From Lepus europaeus (Eukaryota > Chordata > Mammalia > Lagomorpha > Leporidae): a stretch of 64,000 nucleotides of DNA. The translations under genes and the position numbers were made by a program. The stretch spans positions 55,576,716 to 55,640,715 of the forward strand of contig NC_084833.1 of the NCBI RefSeq assembly GCF_033115175.1, given 5' to 3'. Under the pieces are notes generated by a model. It did not search any database and was not told the DNA's origin. It worked only from the letters and a program-made list of their open reading frames with translations. Positions 43,543 to 57,636 of the stretch are shown here, one piece after another (the first letter of the stretch is position 1; every line of letters starts with the position of its first letter).

Positions 43543-44640
43543 TATATTTAGAAAACAGAGGACATTTTAAAGATACAGAAGAAAATTATATAAATTAAGA
43601 TGTGAACACACCTATATTCTAAATAATAAAAATAGCTTCCAGGACCTTTCAATTTCTCCACCTCCACATTTATAAGCCCAAACAACATTAAAGCAGATCT
43701 AATCAAATCTTTCCATATCAAATTTAAGTGTTCTAATTTTCAGACAACTCTTGTTCTCTTAGTTGGAGTAATTACTTGATTCTGAACATGTGTGTTGGGA
43801 GCAGGGAACTGTACAGAAAAACTGGCAAATAACTCTTCCAATAGAGCAATTATGCACAAAGTTTCTGCAGTCACTTAAGAAGCTGTTAAAAGTGATAAGA
43901 CAATCTTCATAAACATTAACCACAAACCAGAATGGTTTGTAAACACAACCTTCTAACTTAGTCTTTAACACAGGTGATGGATTGCAAGTCATCAGAACAC
44001 AATGACATCACTGTGTAAAGAAACCATACAATGGCGTATTATCTGGGGTAAGGTTAATCATTTAATAAGTGACAGAAAAGGAACCCCCATCCACTTCTTT
44101 ATTTCATAAAGAGCCAGCAAGTAAACAGCAGTTAATAGCCCATTACTGCTGTGCCTGGTAACTGGAGAGATTATAGATCCTTCTCTTTTTCCCATTACTT
44201 TCCACCACCAAGGAAAAAAGAACACCAAAAACATTTTCCCCCTTCAAAGAAGCACTTAATATGATAATCTAGAGTATTTCTCAAAGTCAGTGGTTAATGT
44301 TAGCACTCACGTGCCTGAGGTCAGCAAGGGAGAACTGCTGTGCCATTTATTATTTTGCTTCTGTTTGTTCTGTCCCACAGTTATTTATATTTTATCATCC
44401 CAACAGATTACAAAACGCAGGGATCATGTGAAAAAGGAACATAAATCCACCTCTCTTATTGGAAAATGATCTTAAATTTTTGAAACAAAAGGTATATTAT
44501 AGACTATCTTAGAGAAAACAAGGACCTCTGATCTGAAATACCAACATTTAAGAGACTTGAGGAAACTTGAAAATAGAAGTCTTATAAATTAAGTTTGACA
44601 TCATTAAATCCTGTTTTCTAACTAAAATGATCCAGCAGTT
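43543..44640. other. Intronic DNA, SINE-free
   Basis: About 1.1 kb of AT-rich ZNF143 intron with no recognised repeat or exon. Confidence 0.5.
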
Positions 44641-44825
44641 GTTTTAATATCTTTTCATTTACTTTTCTTTTAGCAATTTTCAAGTATACAGTACATTACT
44701 AACTATAGTTACCATGCTGTATAACAGATTTCCAGAACTCACTCTTCCTGTCTAACTGAAATTTTGTACCCTTTGACCTGTATCTCCCCAGGTGTAGTAT
44801 CTAACCATGCACACTTGCATTGTTT
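44641..44825 (+). mobile_element. Old L1 3' UTR-like fragment
   Basis: AACTATAGTTACCATGCTGT and TCTAACTGAAATTTTGTACCC match phrases of ancient L1 3' regions. Confidence 0.6.
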
Positions 44826-45309
44826 GGGCTAGAAAATAACACCTTACAGCCATCAGGATTGAAGAAACTGTTGTTTTCAGTCAGTCACCTGATAAATACC
44901 TGAAAACACAAACTAGGACTACGGGGAATCATTTGAACAGGTGATTTATTTTTCCCCTTATTCTGCAATTGACTTTTTTCATCTAAATGTCTTTCAGTGC
45001 TTTAGTATCTGTTGCCAAAAATGAGAAAAGGTATCATCTTCTAATCATCAAATTTGCTTCATTTAGGAGGTATCTCAATGAACGCTGTTTTTGTGTTTTA
45101 GAAAAACCTATTTCCTTTAACCTATTTACCTATGCTTAATTATTTAATTAAAGTCACTGAAAGTAGTTCTCTAAAACATTTTTCCAAGAGTTTATTCTTA
45201 CTGAAATGAGTAATTTTGTCTCTTAGAATATAATAACAGCATCTGAATCAATGAAGATTTATCTGGGAGTGCTTCTCCACTCATGAATTCAGACCAACAT
45301 CCTTAATGG

Positions 45310-45690
45310 ATGCAAAGAGTCTGGCTGCCTCTGCCTCACGCTCCAGCCTCATCTCACACCACCTTCCCAGGCAGACCCTCTATCCCAGCCAGGCTTCTTT
45401 CAGGATCTTCAACTTGCTGTGCTCTACCCAACCTCATGGATTTTGGCATGAGTCATTCCCTTGATTTGAAGGTTCTCTTGCCTTTGCTCCATTTCCCCTT
45501 CCACCAACCCTTACTTCCTTACCTAATTGAGCTGTCCTACTCACCCTCTAGATCTGTCTCAAAATCACTTTCTAGGGAAGTGACCTCCCAGACCACACCA
45601 AATTCTCCGCTCATATATATTCCCCAAAGCACCAAGTATCTTTAATAGTACATATCACAGTTATAAAGCCTATGTTTATGTGATTATATG
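45310..45690 (+). mobile_element. L2 LINE 3' fragment
   Basis: Phrases CACGCTCCAGCCTCATCTC, TTCTCTTGCCTTTGCTCC and CAAGTATCTTTAATAGTAC in L2 order. Confidence 0.7.
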
Positions 45691-45727
45691 AATGACACTT
45701 TATGACTGGAGAAAATGGTCTGAATCA

Positions 45728-46036
<309 letters not shown>

Positions 46037-46203
46037 TTAACCTTTTACATATGCAGGTATAATCATACCATTTCTCTCTGAGAAGGGAAAAAAAAAAAGA
46101 CTCTAAAAATAAATTGCTGCCAAATCCCTTCTTATCCTACTGTACAAGACGACTGCCTACCAAAAAGCAAAAACAAAGAAAGAAGACTCCCTAACTATGG
46201 TCT

Positions 46204-46528
46204 TGATTTGTGTCTCAATGCTTGATCTAGTGGCTAAGATGCTGGCTAAGACACCTGAATCCTATACCAAATTACATGGGTTTCACAACTGACGCACACT
46301 CCCAGTTCCGGCCTCCTGCTAAATGCAGTCTCTAGGAGGCAGCAGTTGATAGCTTAGATGGTTCCGTACCTGACACTCAAATGGAAGACCTGGAATGATT
46401 TCCTGACTCCTGGTTTCAGTTTGGCCCAGTCCCAGCTGTTTCAGGCAGTTGGGCAATAAACCAGCAGATTGGAGCTTTCTGTCTATCTCCCACTGCCTCT
46501 CAAAATAAGTAAAATACAATTTAAAATA
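46204..46528 (+). repeat. CSINE type 3
   Basis: CTTGATCTAGTGGCTAAGATG head; AAAATAAGTAAAATACAATTT tail. Confidence 0.78.
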
Positions 46529-46591
46529 AGGTGGTCTGCATCCTAGGTATTGTCCTTGTGTATCAACATCTCTTAATTTAAAAGTGCAAGT

Positions 46592-46918
46592 GGGGCCAGC
46601 GCTGGGTGCAGCAGGTTAAAGTCCTGGTCTGAAGTGCTGACATCCCATATTGGTGCCAGTTCTAGTCCCGGCTGCTCTCTTCAATCCAGCTCTCTGCTAT
46701 GGCCTGGGAAAGCAGTACAAGATGGCTCAAAGTCCTTGGGCCCCTGCACCTGTGTGGGAGACCCGGAAGAAACTCCTGGCTTCAGATCAGCTCAGCTCCA
46801 GATGTTGCAGCCATTTGGGGAGTGAACCAGTGGATGGAAGACCTCTATCTCTGTCTCTACCTCTCTCTGTAACTCTGTCTTTCAAATAAATAAAACAAAT
46901 ATTTAAAAATAAAATAAA
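46592..46918 (+). repeat. CSINE type 2
   Basis: GGGGCCAGCGCTGGGTGCAG head; CAAATAAATAAAACAAAT tail. Confidence 0.92.
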
Positions 46919-47008
46919 AAGGGCGAGAAAAGTTAGGATGGAGATGTTGCCCAATTTAACTCTACCTTTGATGAAATGGGAATTTACTATTTCCTGTAAC
47001 TAGAAAAT

Positions 47009-47346
47009 CTTTTTTTTTTTTTTTTTTTTTTGGACAGGCAGAGTTAGTGAGAGAGAAAGTCAGAGAAGAAAGGTCTTTCTTTTGCCATTGGTTCACCCTC
47101 CAATGGCCGCCACGGCCAGCGTACTGTGCTGATCCGAAGGCAGGAGCCAGGTGCTTCTCCTGGTCTCCCATGGGGTGCAGGGCCCAAGCACTTGAGCCAT
47201 CCTCCACTACACTCCCGGGCCATAGCAGAGAGCTGGCCTGGAAGAGGAGCAACCAGGACAGAATCTGGCACCCCAACCAGGACTAGAACCCGGTGTGCCG
47301 GCGCCACAAGGCAGAGGATTAGCCTATTGAGCCGCGGCGCCGGCCA
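47009..47346 (-). repeat. CSINE type 1
   Basis: T run, GGACAGGCAGAGTTAGTGAG; head GAGCCGCGGCGCCGGCC. Target duplication TAACTAGAAAAT at 46997-47008 and 47348-47359. Confidence 0.95.
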
Positions 47347-47559
47347 ATAACTAGAAAATTTTAATGATACCATACTAATAATGATAGTAACAAATGCAAT
47401 TGTAAGTAACACAGCTTACCTTAAAGGTTTTATAAAAATTAAAAAATAAATTTTTCTAAGAAGTCTGTTAGACATAGTTGTACATCAATATATCTAAAAG
47501 GACACATATATTTCATTTAACTTTGCCTGATTTCTTGCATCTAATCAAAAGTTATTCAG

Positions 47560-47873
47560 GGGACCAGCGCTGTGGTGTAGCAAGTAAAGCCACCACCTGT
47601 GATGCCAGAATCCCACATGGTGCCTGTTCGAGTCCTGGCTGCTCCACCTCTGATTCAGCTCCCCACTAATGCACCTGGGAAAAGCAGTGGAAGATGGCCC
47701 AAGTACTTGGGCCTTGCACCCACATGAGAGACCCGAAAGAAGTTCCTGGTTCCTTGCTTTGGACGGGCCTAGCCCTGGCCGTTGCGGCTATCTGGGGAGT
47801 AAACCAGTTGATGGAGGACCTCTCTAACTTTGCCTTTCAAATAAATAAAATAAATATTAAAAAAAAAAAAAAG
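47560..47873 (+). repeat. CSINE type 2
   Basis: GGGACCAGCGCTGTGGTGTA head; CAAATAAATAAAATAAAT tail. Confidence 0.92.
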
Positions 47874-48746
47874 CTATTCAGTATTCACTAATAACAAGTA
47901 GGCAAAATAAAGAGAAGTAAAAACTGTAATTCTTATTCCATGAAATAATTTGAGTACACCATATGTTGTACATACATTTTTAGAACATTGTATCATAGAA
48001 AATTTCAAATATACACAAAAGTATGGAGACACAGTACCCATGTACTGATCATCTAACTTGAACTGTTAATTTTTGGCCAATACTGTTTTATTTATTTACT
48101 AAATATATTCCTCATCTTCCTACCCAGAATTATTGTGAACAGTTCGGAAGGTATATCTGAAAGATGGGTCCTTTATAAAGAAAATGTAAAGTAAAATAAT
48201 AATTTAATATCATAAAGTATCTAGGCACTGCTAGTGGTGATAGTGTGGTGACCTAAAGCTGAAAATAAGCTGGCACAAGTGAACCTAACTGTAGTTCAAA
48301 TGAACACTTTTAGCCACTGGGAAGGGGCTGTGGTGGGGAAGAAAATAAATTCATTAAAATAAGTTACCTATGTGTTATCTGAGTAATGCCCTCAGTCTTG
48401 GGCTAGGCAGTGGGATGGGGAACACAAACACATCTAACTTTTTTTAGTACGTTTGTTCACTGTAGTGGTATGAGAGAAGCAATTCTGAAATTATTTTAGA
48501 TGTAACAAAAGCCTTAGCAAATGAATAAATGCTTCAATGCTATTGGACACCAGGGTTCCCACTGTGGAAAAGGGGGCATAAAAATATGCAATGGAGGAAA
48601 GAAAAATGAGCCCTGTGGGAAGAACTGGACTTGGAGATATTAGTGGGAACTCACTCATCAGTTCTAAAATGGGGATAGATATGTATGTCCTCATTCTCAT
48701 TTTACACCTTTGTTGGGTAAACTGCATCTTTTCCTATGGTTCTTAA
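47874..48746. other. Intronic DNA, nothing recognised
   Basis: About 0.9 kb of ZNF143 intron without SINE or recognisable exon. Confidence 0.5.
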
Positions 48747-49070
48747 AATATCTGAAAGACAGAGTTACAGAGAGGTAGAGCCAGAGAGAGAGAGAGAGAA
48801 AGAAAGCAGCCTTCCATCCACTGATTCACTCCTCAAATGGCCACAATTTCCAGAGCTGAGCTGATCCGAAGCCAGAAGCCAGGAGCTTCTTCCAGGTCTC
48901 CCAGAGGGGTGCAGGGGCCCAAGCACTTGGGTCATCTTCTACTGCTTTCCCAGGCCGTAACAGAGAGCTGGATCAGAAAGAGAGCAGGCAGTACCTGAAC
49001 TGGCACCCATATGGGATGCTAGCGCCACAAGCAGGGGCTTTAACCCACTGTGCTACAGCGCCAACCCCCT
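48747..49070 (-). repeat. CSINE type 2
   Basis: ATATCTGAAAGACAGAGTTAC tail; head GCTACAGCGCCAACCCC. Confidence 0.9.
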
Positions 49071-49364
49071 CCCATGGTTCTAAAAACAGTAAAACTACTC
49101 ACAAACAGTAAAATATCATACTTATGTATGTCTTACATATAAAGTAACAGGAGATTGCTTCCTGTCTTCTGCCCAGTCCCTATTCTCAAAGCAGGCAGGT
49201 TAAAATTCTTATCTTGGTAGATGGTTGTGGGGAAGGTGTTTAAGAGAATAGAAATAAATGGCAGCCAACTTCAACTTGGAATATCAGCCCAGGCTGGAGC
49301 AAAAAGCACCACTAGGTGGCATCAAACCACAGTCAAGTGGGAGTGAATGGTGGAAGGGTGAGAC

Positions 49365-49660
49365 AGGCACTTGGAGAAACAGAGTACCCAGTTAGGGTGC
49401 CTGTCTGCACACTATATCAGAGTGCCTAGTTCAAGTCCTGGCTACTTCACTTCAGATCTACTTCCTGTTATTGCACACCTGCAAAGTAAGCAGGTGATGA
49501 CAGGGGTGTCTGCCATTCAGGTGGAAGTCCCAGATTGAGTTTCAGGTTCCTGGCTTTGGCCTGACCAGCAACCAGCTGTTGTAGGCATTTGGGGAGGGAA
49601 CCAGTAGATGGGAAGATCTGTCCTTCAGATAAATGAAAAATAAATTAAAAAAAATTTTTA
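49365..49660 (+). repeat. CSINE type 3
   Basis: CAGAGTACCCAGTTAGGGTG head; ATAAATGAAAAATAAATTA tail. Confidence 0.78.
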
Positions 49661-49904
49661 AAAGGTCATTAAAAAATATAAATGGCTGGCTTGAGCTTTT
49701 AAGCTTCCTATTGGCTAGCTGCATAGCCTCACATGATCAACCAGGCAAAAATTGACTGCATTTTACATGTCTGAATCCCTTTACTTATGGCATAACATGG
49801 GCATTTATTGTATCCTTTACTTATTAGCCAATCTTTTCTTCCAGCCCAAACATACCTGTTGGGTCAGATCAATATTTATGATCACTCACTGAATCTCTCT
49901 GCTT

Positions 49905-50090
49905 CAATGATTCTCAACCATGTCTGCATATAAAGGACCTGGGAGGCTTTTCATATATCATGGTGCCTGGGCCTCATCTCAGTGCAGTTATGTCATAATC
50001 TATACAGACAGGATCTGGGGAATCAGATCCTATTCTAAAAGGGTGAAGCCCATCTGTAGCCTTATTTAGGAGCACTGCTATACAAAAATG
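49905..50090 (+). mobile_element. MER5-like DNA transposon fragment
   Basis: ATGATTCTCAACCATGTCTGC, GACCTGGGAGGCTTTTCAT, GTGCCTGGGCCTCATCTC and GACAGGATCTGGGGAATCAG follow the MER5A order. Confidence 0.65.
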
Positions 50091-50299
50091 TTCCAAATAC
50101 CATACTTAATGTAGGCATGTCTCTTACCAGAATCTAATCTATATAAAATGTACTAGATGGCATGTGTTCATATAACCAGTCTATATTTAATTGTTGTAAG
50201 CAGGAAAATATTTTATCAACCCATCCAAATGTCCTGCAAATTTTCCCCAAAATGTCACAAAAAGACCCAGGCACATGTGTTATAATCCACAAAGAATGT

Positions 50300-50640
50300 C
50301 TTTTTTTTTTTTTTTTTTTTTTGGACAGGCAGAGTGGACAGTGAGAGAGAGAGACAGAAAGGTCTTCCTTTGCCGTTGGTTCCCCCTCCAATGGCCGCCG
50401 CGGCCGGCGCGCTGCGGCCAGCACACCGCACTAATACGAAGGCAGGAGCCAGGTGCTTCTTCTGGTCTCCCATGGGGCCCAAGCACTTGGGCCATCCTCC
50501 ACTGCACTCCCGGGCCACAGCAGAGAGCTGGCCTAGAAGACGGGCAACCGGGACAGAATCCGGCGCCCCAACCGGGACTAGAACCCGGTGTACCGGCGCA
50601 GCAAGGCAGAGGATTAGCCTATTGAGGCGCAGCGCCAGCC
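50300..50640 (-). repeat. CSINE type 1
   Basis: T run, GGACAGGCAGAGTGGACAGTG; head AGGCGCAGCGCCAGCC. Target duplication AAGAATGTCTTTTT at 50292-50305 and 50641-50654. Confidence 0.95.
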
Positions 50641-50810
50641 AAGAATGTCTTTTTAAGAAGCACATAAAACATCAATTAATTATTTAACAGTCAATGATCT
50701 CATAAGTGGGTTTATGTGTAAACTCAATGATACAGTACAGCACCAGATAGGAATTTTGTTTTCCTTCTATACTGTAAACATGTACCATAATTTACAACTG
50801 AACATCTTAG

Positions 50811-51140
50811 GGCTGGCACCATGACACAGTGGATAAAGTACAGTGCCGGCACCCCACATAGGTGCCAGTTCAAGTCCCAGCTGCTCCAATTACAATTCAG
50901 CTCCCTGCTGGTGCACCTGGGAAAGCAGTGGAGAATGGCCCAAGTACTTGGGTGCCTGCACCCACGTGTGAGACCTGGAAGAAGCTCCCGGCTTCTGGCC
51001 ATGGCCTGGCCCAGCCCTTGCCTTTGAGGCCATTTGGGAAGTGAACCAGCAGATGGAAGATCTCTGTGTCTCTCCCTATCTCTCTCTCTATAACTCTAAC
51101 TTTCAAATAAATAATCTTTATAATAAATAAAATAAAAATG
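50811..51140 (+). repeat. CSINE type 2
   Basis: GGGCTGGCACCATGACACAG head; CAAATAAATAATCTTTATAA tail. Confidence 0.9.
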
Positions 51141-51259
51141 AACACCTTAAAGAAATAAAAGGAATGTGAATTAAATTGGCAAAATATTGATTTTTCTAAT
51201 ATACAGCTTTCTTTTCTAGGCTTCTGAGGTTTTCACAGGATTTTAAAAGATAATTAACA

Positions 51260-51583
51260 GGGGCTGGTGCTGTGGCATAGCGTGTAAAGCCACCGCCTGC
51301 AGTGCTGGCATCCCATATGGGTGCTGGTTCAAGTCCTGGCTGCTCCACTACTGATCCAGCTCTCTGCTATGACCTGGGAAAGTAGTGGAAGATGGCCCAA
51401 GTGCTTGGGCCCCTATACCCATGTGGGAGACCCAGAAGAAGCTCCTGGCTTTGGATTGGCACAGCTCCACAATGGCCATCTGGGGAGTGAACCAGCAGAT
51501 GGAAGACCTTTCTCTCTGCCTCTCCTTCTCTCTCTGTGTAACTCTTTCAAATAAATAAATGAATCTTAAAAAAAAAAAAAAAA
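51260..51583 (+). repeat. CSINE type 2
   Basis: GGGGCTGGTGCTGTGGCATA head; AATAAATAAATGAATC plus A tail; AATTAACAG target duplication at both ends. Confidence 0.92.
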
Positions 51584-51595
51584 GACAATTAACAG

Positions 51596-51908
51596 GGGCC
51601 AGCACTGTGGCATAGTGGGTTGGGCCTCCGCCTGCAGTGCTGGCATCCCATATGGGCACCGGTTCAAGTCCCAACTCTGCTTTCCAATTCCAGCTTCCTG
51701 CTAATGCACATCTTGAGAGTCAGCAGGTGATGACTCAAGTAGTTGCGTCTGTGCCATCCATGTGGGAGACTAAGACTGAATTCCTAGCTCCTGGCCTTGG
51801 TCTAACTCAGCCCCAGGTGATGCAGGCATTTGGGGAGTAAAATAGTACATGGAAGATCGCTGCCTGTTTCTGTCTCTCTGCCCTTCAAATAAATGAAAAA
51901 AAATTTTT
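51596..51908 (+). repeat. CSINE type 2/3
   Basis: GGGGCCAGCACTGTGGCATA head joined to a type 3 3' half (GCAGGCATTTGGGGAGTAAA). Confidence 0.88.
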
Positions 51909-52035
51909 GACAAAAGAATTATTACAAAATGAAAAGACAACCCAATTAAAAAATGAGCAAAGGGACTAAGCAGACATTTCTCCAAAGAAATGGAGATACA
52001 AATGGCTAATGAGCACATTAAAAATATTTAACATT

Positions 52036-52365
52036 GGAGCTGGCACTGTGGCGTAGTGGGTGGAACCACAGACTGCAGTGCTGGCATCCCATATGGGCAT
52101 CAGATTGAGACCCAGCTGCTCCACTTCCTATCCAGCTCTCTGCTACGGCCTGGGAAAGCAGTAGAAGATGGCCCAAGTCCTTGGGCCCTTGCACCTACGT
52201 GGGAGACCCAGAAGCTCCCGGCTCCTGGCTTAGGATTGCAGCATCTCTGGCAGTTGTGGTCAAATGGGGACTGAACCAGCAGATGGAAGACCTCTCTCTC
52301 TCTCTCTGCCTCTACTTCCCTCTCTGTGTAACTTTTTCAAATAAATGAATAAATAAATATTTTTT
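52036..52365 (+). repeat. CSINE type 2
   Basis: GGAGCTGGCACTGTGGCGTA head; CAAATAAATGAATAAATAAAT tail. Confidence 0.92.
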
Positions 52366-52389
52366 TTAAAATTTAACATCAAGAGCAGT

Positions 52390-52466
52390 GGGGGGGGGGG
52401 GCAGTGCTGTGGCATAGTAGGTAAAGCCACTGCCTGAGTGCTGGCATCCTATATGGCATCCCATAA
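52390..52466 (+). repeat. CSINE head fragment
   Basis: G run then GCAGTGCTGTGGCATAGTAG; stops after TATATGGCATCCC. Confidence 0.8.
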
Positions 52467-52713
52467 AATTCCTTTATCTCTACCTGGCAAACTTAAGGAT
52501 ACAGCTTAAAAAGCCAAATTCCCCTATAAAGCATAATGTTTCTCTCATACCCACAGAAATGACTGCTCCCCTCTCCGTTCCCATAGAACCTTGTTCATAT
52601 AATGGAAAACACTCAGCAGCAACTGTGTCTCCCATCTCACCCAGCTGAGCCATCCCTGGTAATACCTCAGCTGTCTCCGAATCACTGCTGCCTGGCAGAG
52701 AAAAACTCAATCA

Positions 52714-53178
<465 letters not shown>

Positions 53179-53275
53179 CTAGCATTCTTGTGCTGAGTTT
53201 CCCTTTCAGGCACTTACTTTATCTTTTTTTCTGCAAAGAACATGTTCTACTACAAATTTAAATTTACATAAGAAG

Positions 53276-53610
53276 GCCGGCGCCGTGGCTCACTAGGCTA
53301 ATCCTCCGCCTTGCGGCGCCGGCACACCGGGTTCTAGTCCCGGTCGGGGCACCGATCCTGTCCTGGTTGCCCCTCTTCCAGGCCAGCTCTCTGCTGTGGC
53401 CAGGGAGTGCAGTGGAGGATGGCCCAAGTCCTTGGGCCCTGCACCCCATGGGAGACCAGGAGAAGCACCTGGCTCCTGCCATCAGATCAGCGCGGTGCGC
53501 CGGCCGCAACACGCCTACTGCGGTGGCCACTGGAGGGTGAACCAATGGCAAAAGGAGGACCTTTCTCTCTGTCTCTCTCTCACTGTCCACTCTGCCTGTC
53601 AAAAAAAAAA
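53276..53610 (+). repeat. CSINE type 1
   Basis: GGCCGGCGCCGTGGCTCACT head; CTGTC plus A tail with later AGCAGAG interruptions. Confidence 0.94.
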
Positions 53611-53881
53611 AGCAGAGAAAAAAACAGAAAAAAATTAGACGCAAGAATAAGTATTAGAGTAACTCTAGAATCCCCTAAAAAGTTTACCTCCTATTTTATG
53701 TACTCTATAATACTTGGAAGAAAACTTCAAGCTTGGGTGAAATCAAAATAGTTACTGAACATAATACTTTTCTAAAATCTAAGCTTATGAAACGAATACT
53801 CTGTCAATTATATTCTCTTCCTTCATGCAACCTTGGAACTCATACAAGAAGTAGCAACATCAAATTAAGAATGAACTGGGT

Positions 53882-54200
53882 GGGGTTGGCGCTGTGGTGC
53901 AGCAAGTTAAAGCCCTTGCCTGAAGTGCCGGCATCCCATGTGGGCGCCGGTTCTAGTACCGGCTGCTCCACTTCTGATCCAGCTCTCTGCTATGGCCTGG
54001 GAAAGCAGTGGAGGATGGCCCAAGTCCTTGGGCCCCTGTGCCCGCTTGGGAGACCCGGAAGAAGTTCCTGACTCCTGGCTTCGGATCGGCATAGCTCTAG
54101 CTGTTGCAGCCATCTGGGAAGTGAACCAGCAGATGGAAGACCTCTCTCTGTCTCTCTCTGTAACTCTTTCAAATAAATAAAATAAATCTTAAAAAAAAAA
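53882..54200 (+). repeat. CSINE type 2
   Basis: GGGGTTGGCGCTGTGGTGCA head; CAAATAAATAAAATAAATC tail; near-perfect TAAGAA(T/G)GAACTGGGTG repeats on both sides are the target duplication. Confidence 0.94.
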
Positions 54201-54529
54201 TAAGAAGGAACTGGGTGTCATGGTTTCTAGTCACAGTTCAGCTACTAATCAGATATAAAATCCTAGGTAAGTAAGCTTATTGCTCAGCTAATACTTGAAA
54301 ACTAAGAGGGTTGCAGACCATGGGCATCGTTAATGTTTTCTGTGACATGGACCCTTTTATGAATCTAACAGTTATGGGTCCTCATCGTGGAGAGAAGCAT
54401 GCATGCATCAGCAACAAACCACAGGGAATCTGAGAAGTTTAAGAGAAGCTCTTGCTGCTCATTCCTTAAAGCCCTTCCTGAGACTCCTTCCCCAAGTAAC
54501 CTCTCTGTAGATTAAGAGTTCTTGGCCTA

Positions 54530-55339
<810 letters not shown>

Positions 55340-55415
55340 CTGTTGCAAACGCTTTCCCACAGCCTGCATGCTCACACTGATAAGGCCGGTCTCCTGTATG
55401 TGACCTCTCATGAAC
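55340..55415 (-). CDS. ZNF143: ZNF143 exon with end of finger 1 and start of finger 2
   Basis: 25 codons (256-280) and the first base of Gly281. It completes finger 1 (VHERSH) and opens finger 2 (YQCEHAGCGKAFAT). The linker is TGDRPY. The acceptor is AACAG and the donor GTAAAA. A short exon supported by splice sites and exact continuity. Confidence 0.96.
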
Positions 55416-55528
55416 CTGTTATTAAAACGCAGACATGATTTTATTTCCTTTACCCACTCCTCAAGCATATGGTCTCAACACAGACCTATTTCTCCCCCTC
55501 ATCACTGACTGATTTTGTTGTATGCTGC

Positions 55529-55853
55529 TTTTTTAAAAATGTACTTATTTGAGAGGTAGAGAGAGAAAAAGGGACACATAGAGATAGTCAGAGAACTCCC
55601 ACTTGCTGGTTTACTTCCAAAGTGCCTGCAAGGGTGAGCACTGGGCCAAGCTGAGAGTGGTAGCTGGAAACTCAATCTAGGTCTCCCATGTAGGTGGGGA
55701 AACCCAACTTCTTGAGCCATTACTACTGCCTCTCAGAGTCTGCATTAGCAGGAAGCTGGAATTAGAAGTAGAACCGGGACTTGAACCCAAGTTGTCCAAC
55801 GACAGATGTAAGCATCTTAACAGGCATCTTAACCACTAGGCTAAACACTCACT
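55529..55853 (-). repeat. CSINE type 3
   Basis: AAATGTACTTATTTGAGAGG tail; ends at the degraded head CTAGGCTAAACACTCACTC. Confidence 0.82.
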
Positions 55854-55962
55854 CTGTTGCAAGCTTTTCTTAAAAAACAAAAGATAAATTTTCACAAAAA
55901 CTATAGCTCAATGTAGAACTAAGTGTTAGTACTTAGTTTATTTTTTTTAAAAAAAGAGGAGG

Positions 55963-56306
55963 GTTAGGCGTTATGGCACAGTGGGTTAAGCCACTACTTT
56001 GGATGTCTGTATCTCACGTCAGACTGCCAACTTTTTTTAGAGAGAGCTGGATCAGAAGAGTAGCCAGGACTTGAACTGGTACCTATATGGGATGCAGGCA
56101 CCACAGATTAACCTACTGTGCCACATCGCTGGCTCCCAGAGTGCCAATTTCAGTCCTGCTACTTCTATTCCAATTCAGCTTTCTGCTTGGCTAAAGTATT
56201 TAGATTTCTACCATCCACGTGTGAGACCTAGCTGGAGCTCTGGGCTCCCCACTTTGGCCTGGCCTAGCCTGGCTATTGCTGGTATTTGGGGAGTGAATCA
56301 ATCAAT

Positions 56307-56350
<44 letters not shown>

Positions 56351-56390
56351 CAAATCAATAAAAATAAGTAAATATTTAAAAAATTAAAAA
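55963..56390 (+). repeat. CSINE type 3 with a nested minus-strand head
   Basis: GGGTTAGGCGTTATGGCACA head; a minus-strand CSINE piece (56036-56137, GAGAGCTGGATCAGAAGAG to CTGTGCCACATCGCTGGCTCC) interrupts it; CAGACTGCCAA and CAGAGTGCCAA flank the insert. Confidence 0.82.
56311..56344. repeat. CT microsatellite
   Basis: Seventeen CT units inside the SINE pyrimidine stretch. Confidence 0.92.
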
Positions 56391-56399
56391 AAGGAAGAG

Positions 56400-56725
56400 G
56401 GGCCAGTATTGTGGCACCGTGGGTTGAGTTGCTGTCTGCAGTGCTGGCATTAAGTATGGGTGATAGTTCAAGTACCAGCTGCTCCACTTCTGATCAGCTC
56501 TTTGCTAAAGTCCCTGGGAAAGCACCAGAAGATGGCCCAAGAGCTTGGGCCCCTACATCCATGTGGGAGACCTGGTTGAACATCTAGGATCCTGGCTTCA
56601 GCCTGGCCCAGCCCTGGCTGTTGGTGCTATTTGGGGGGTGAACCAGTGGATGGAAGATATCTCTCTCTCTCTCTCTCTCTCTCCATAATTCTGATTAAAT
56701 ACATAAATCTTTAAGAAATAAAAAA
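56400..56725 (+). repeat. CSINE type 2
   Basis: GGGGCCAGTATTGTGGCACC head; TTAAATACATAAATC tail. Confidence 0.9.
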
Positions 56726-56859
56726 TTAAAAAGGACAACAGCATCTGAGCTTTACATTTTTCTATACTGTTTTCATGAACATGTACGTAGTAAGAACTAC
56801 GGGCAGAGTGCAGGGAGAGGCTATACAAGTTAAGGCTGGAAAGTGTGGAGCTGCTGTTA

Positions 56860-57000
56860 AGGGGCTGGATCTGAAGCAAGGCTCTATGGCTGCCTCATGG
56901 TATGGCCATGGGCACTTGTTTTCTCCAAGCTCCAAAAACCTGTTTGTAAAGTGCGGATACAACAGTGTCTACCGTGCAGGGTTGCTATAAGGATGAGTCA
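56860..57000 (+). mobile_element. MIR SINE, plus strand
   Basis: GGGCACTTGTTTTCTCCAAG, AACCTGTTTGTAAAGTGCGG and CAGGGTTGCTATAAGGATGAG follow the MIR core order. Confidence 0.7.
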
Positions 57001-57002
57001 TC

Positions 57003-57200
57003 ATAACAATCGTCAACGTTCACTGAACCTTTACTGCAAATCAGGCCACTTTGTTTAGTTCTTTACATGGACAGTACTAAGTTAATTCTCACAACTATTC
57101 TGTGAGGGAAGTGCTTTTATGATACAGTTTCATAGATAAGGAAAATGACATGCCAAGGTTACATACTGACAAGCAGTGGGGACAGGCTCTATGGTCACTA
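57003..57200 (-). mobile_element. MIR SINE, minus strand
   Basis: Reverse MIR order: TTAATTCTCACAACTATTCTG then ACAGTTTCATAGATAAGG and ATGCCAAGGTTACATACTG. Head-to-head relation with the adjacent MIR. Confidence 0.72.
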
Positions 57201-57636
57201 CTCCACATATGCCAAGGGCACACTTTGCAACACACTAATTTGTGCAATAATCTTAGCTATTAATCATATTATGAGTATGTTCTGTTGTGTTTAGGTGCAA
57301 TTAAAATAAAAATATTTAGCCCAAATATTTGAAAGACAGGACATATGAGTGCCAATATTTGTCAGATTCCACAAAATTACTGTTAACAGAGTGATTACTC
57401 ATACATCCCTCATGTAATTATGTAAGTTTTGTGTATGACAAAGTGTATTCAGAAATACAGAGTACCAACTAATGTGCCAGGTATTATGCTGGATGTTAGG
57501 AAGATAACACAAAGATGAAGAAAATACCATCCAAGACCTTAAAAAACTGACAGGTCCTAAAGTCTGTATAGGCATTTGTGTGTTTGTATGAGTGTGCATG
57601 TCAGTATAATAAGCGAGCGCCAATAGTGGTGCTTGA

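Noticed and set aside
57450..57560. Phrase ACTAATGTGCCAGGTATTATG with AACACAAAGATGAAG
   Set aside because: Resembles common tumble of old MIR/L3-type repeats, but too short and diverged to assign.
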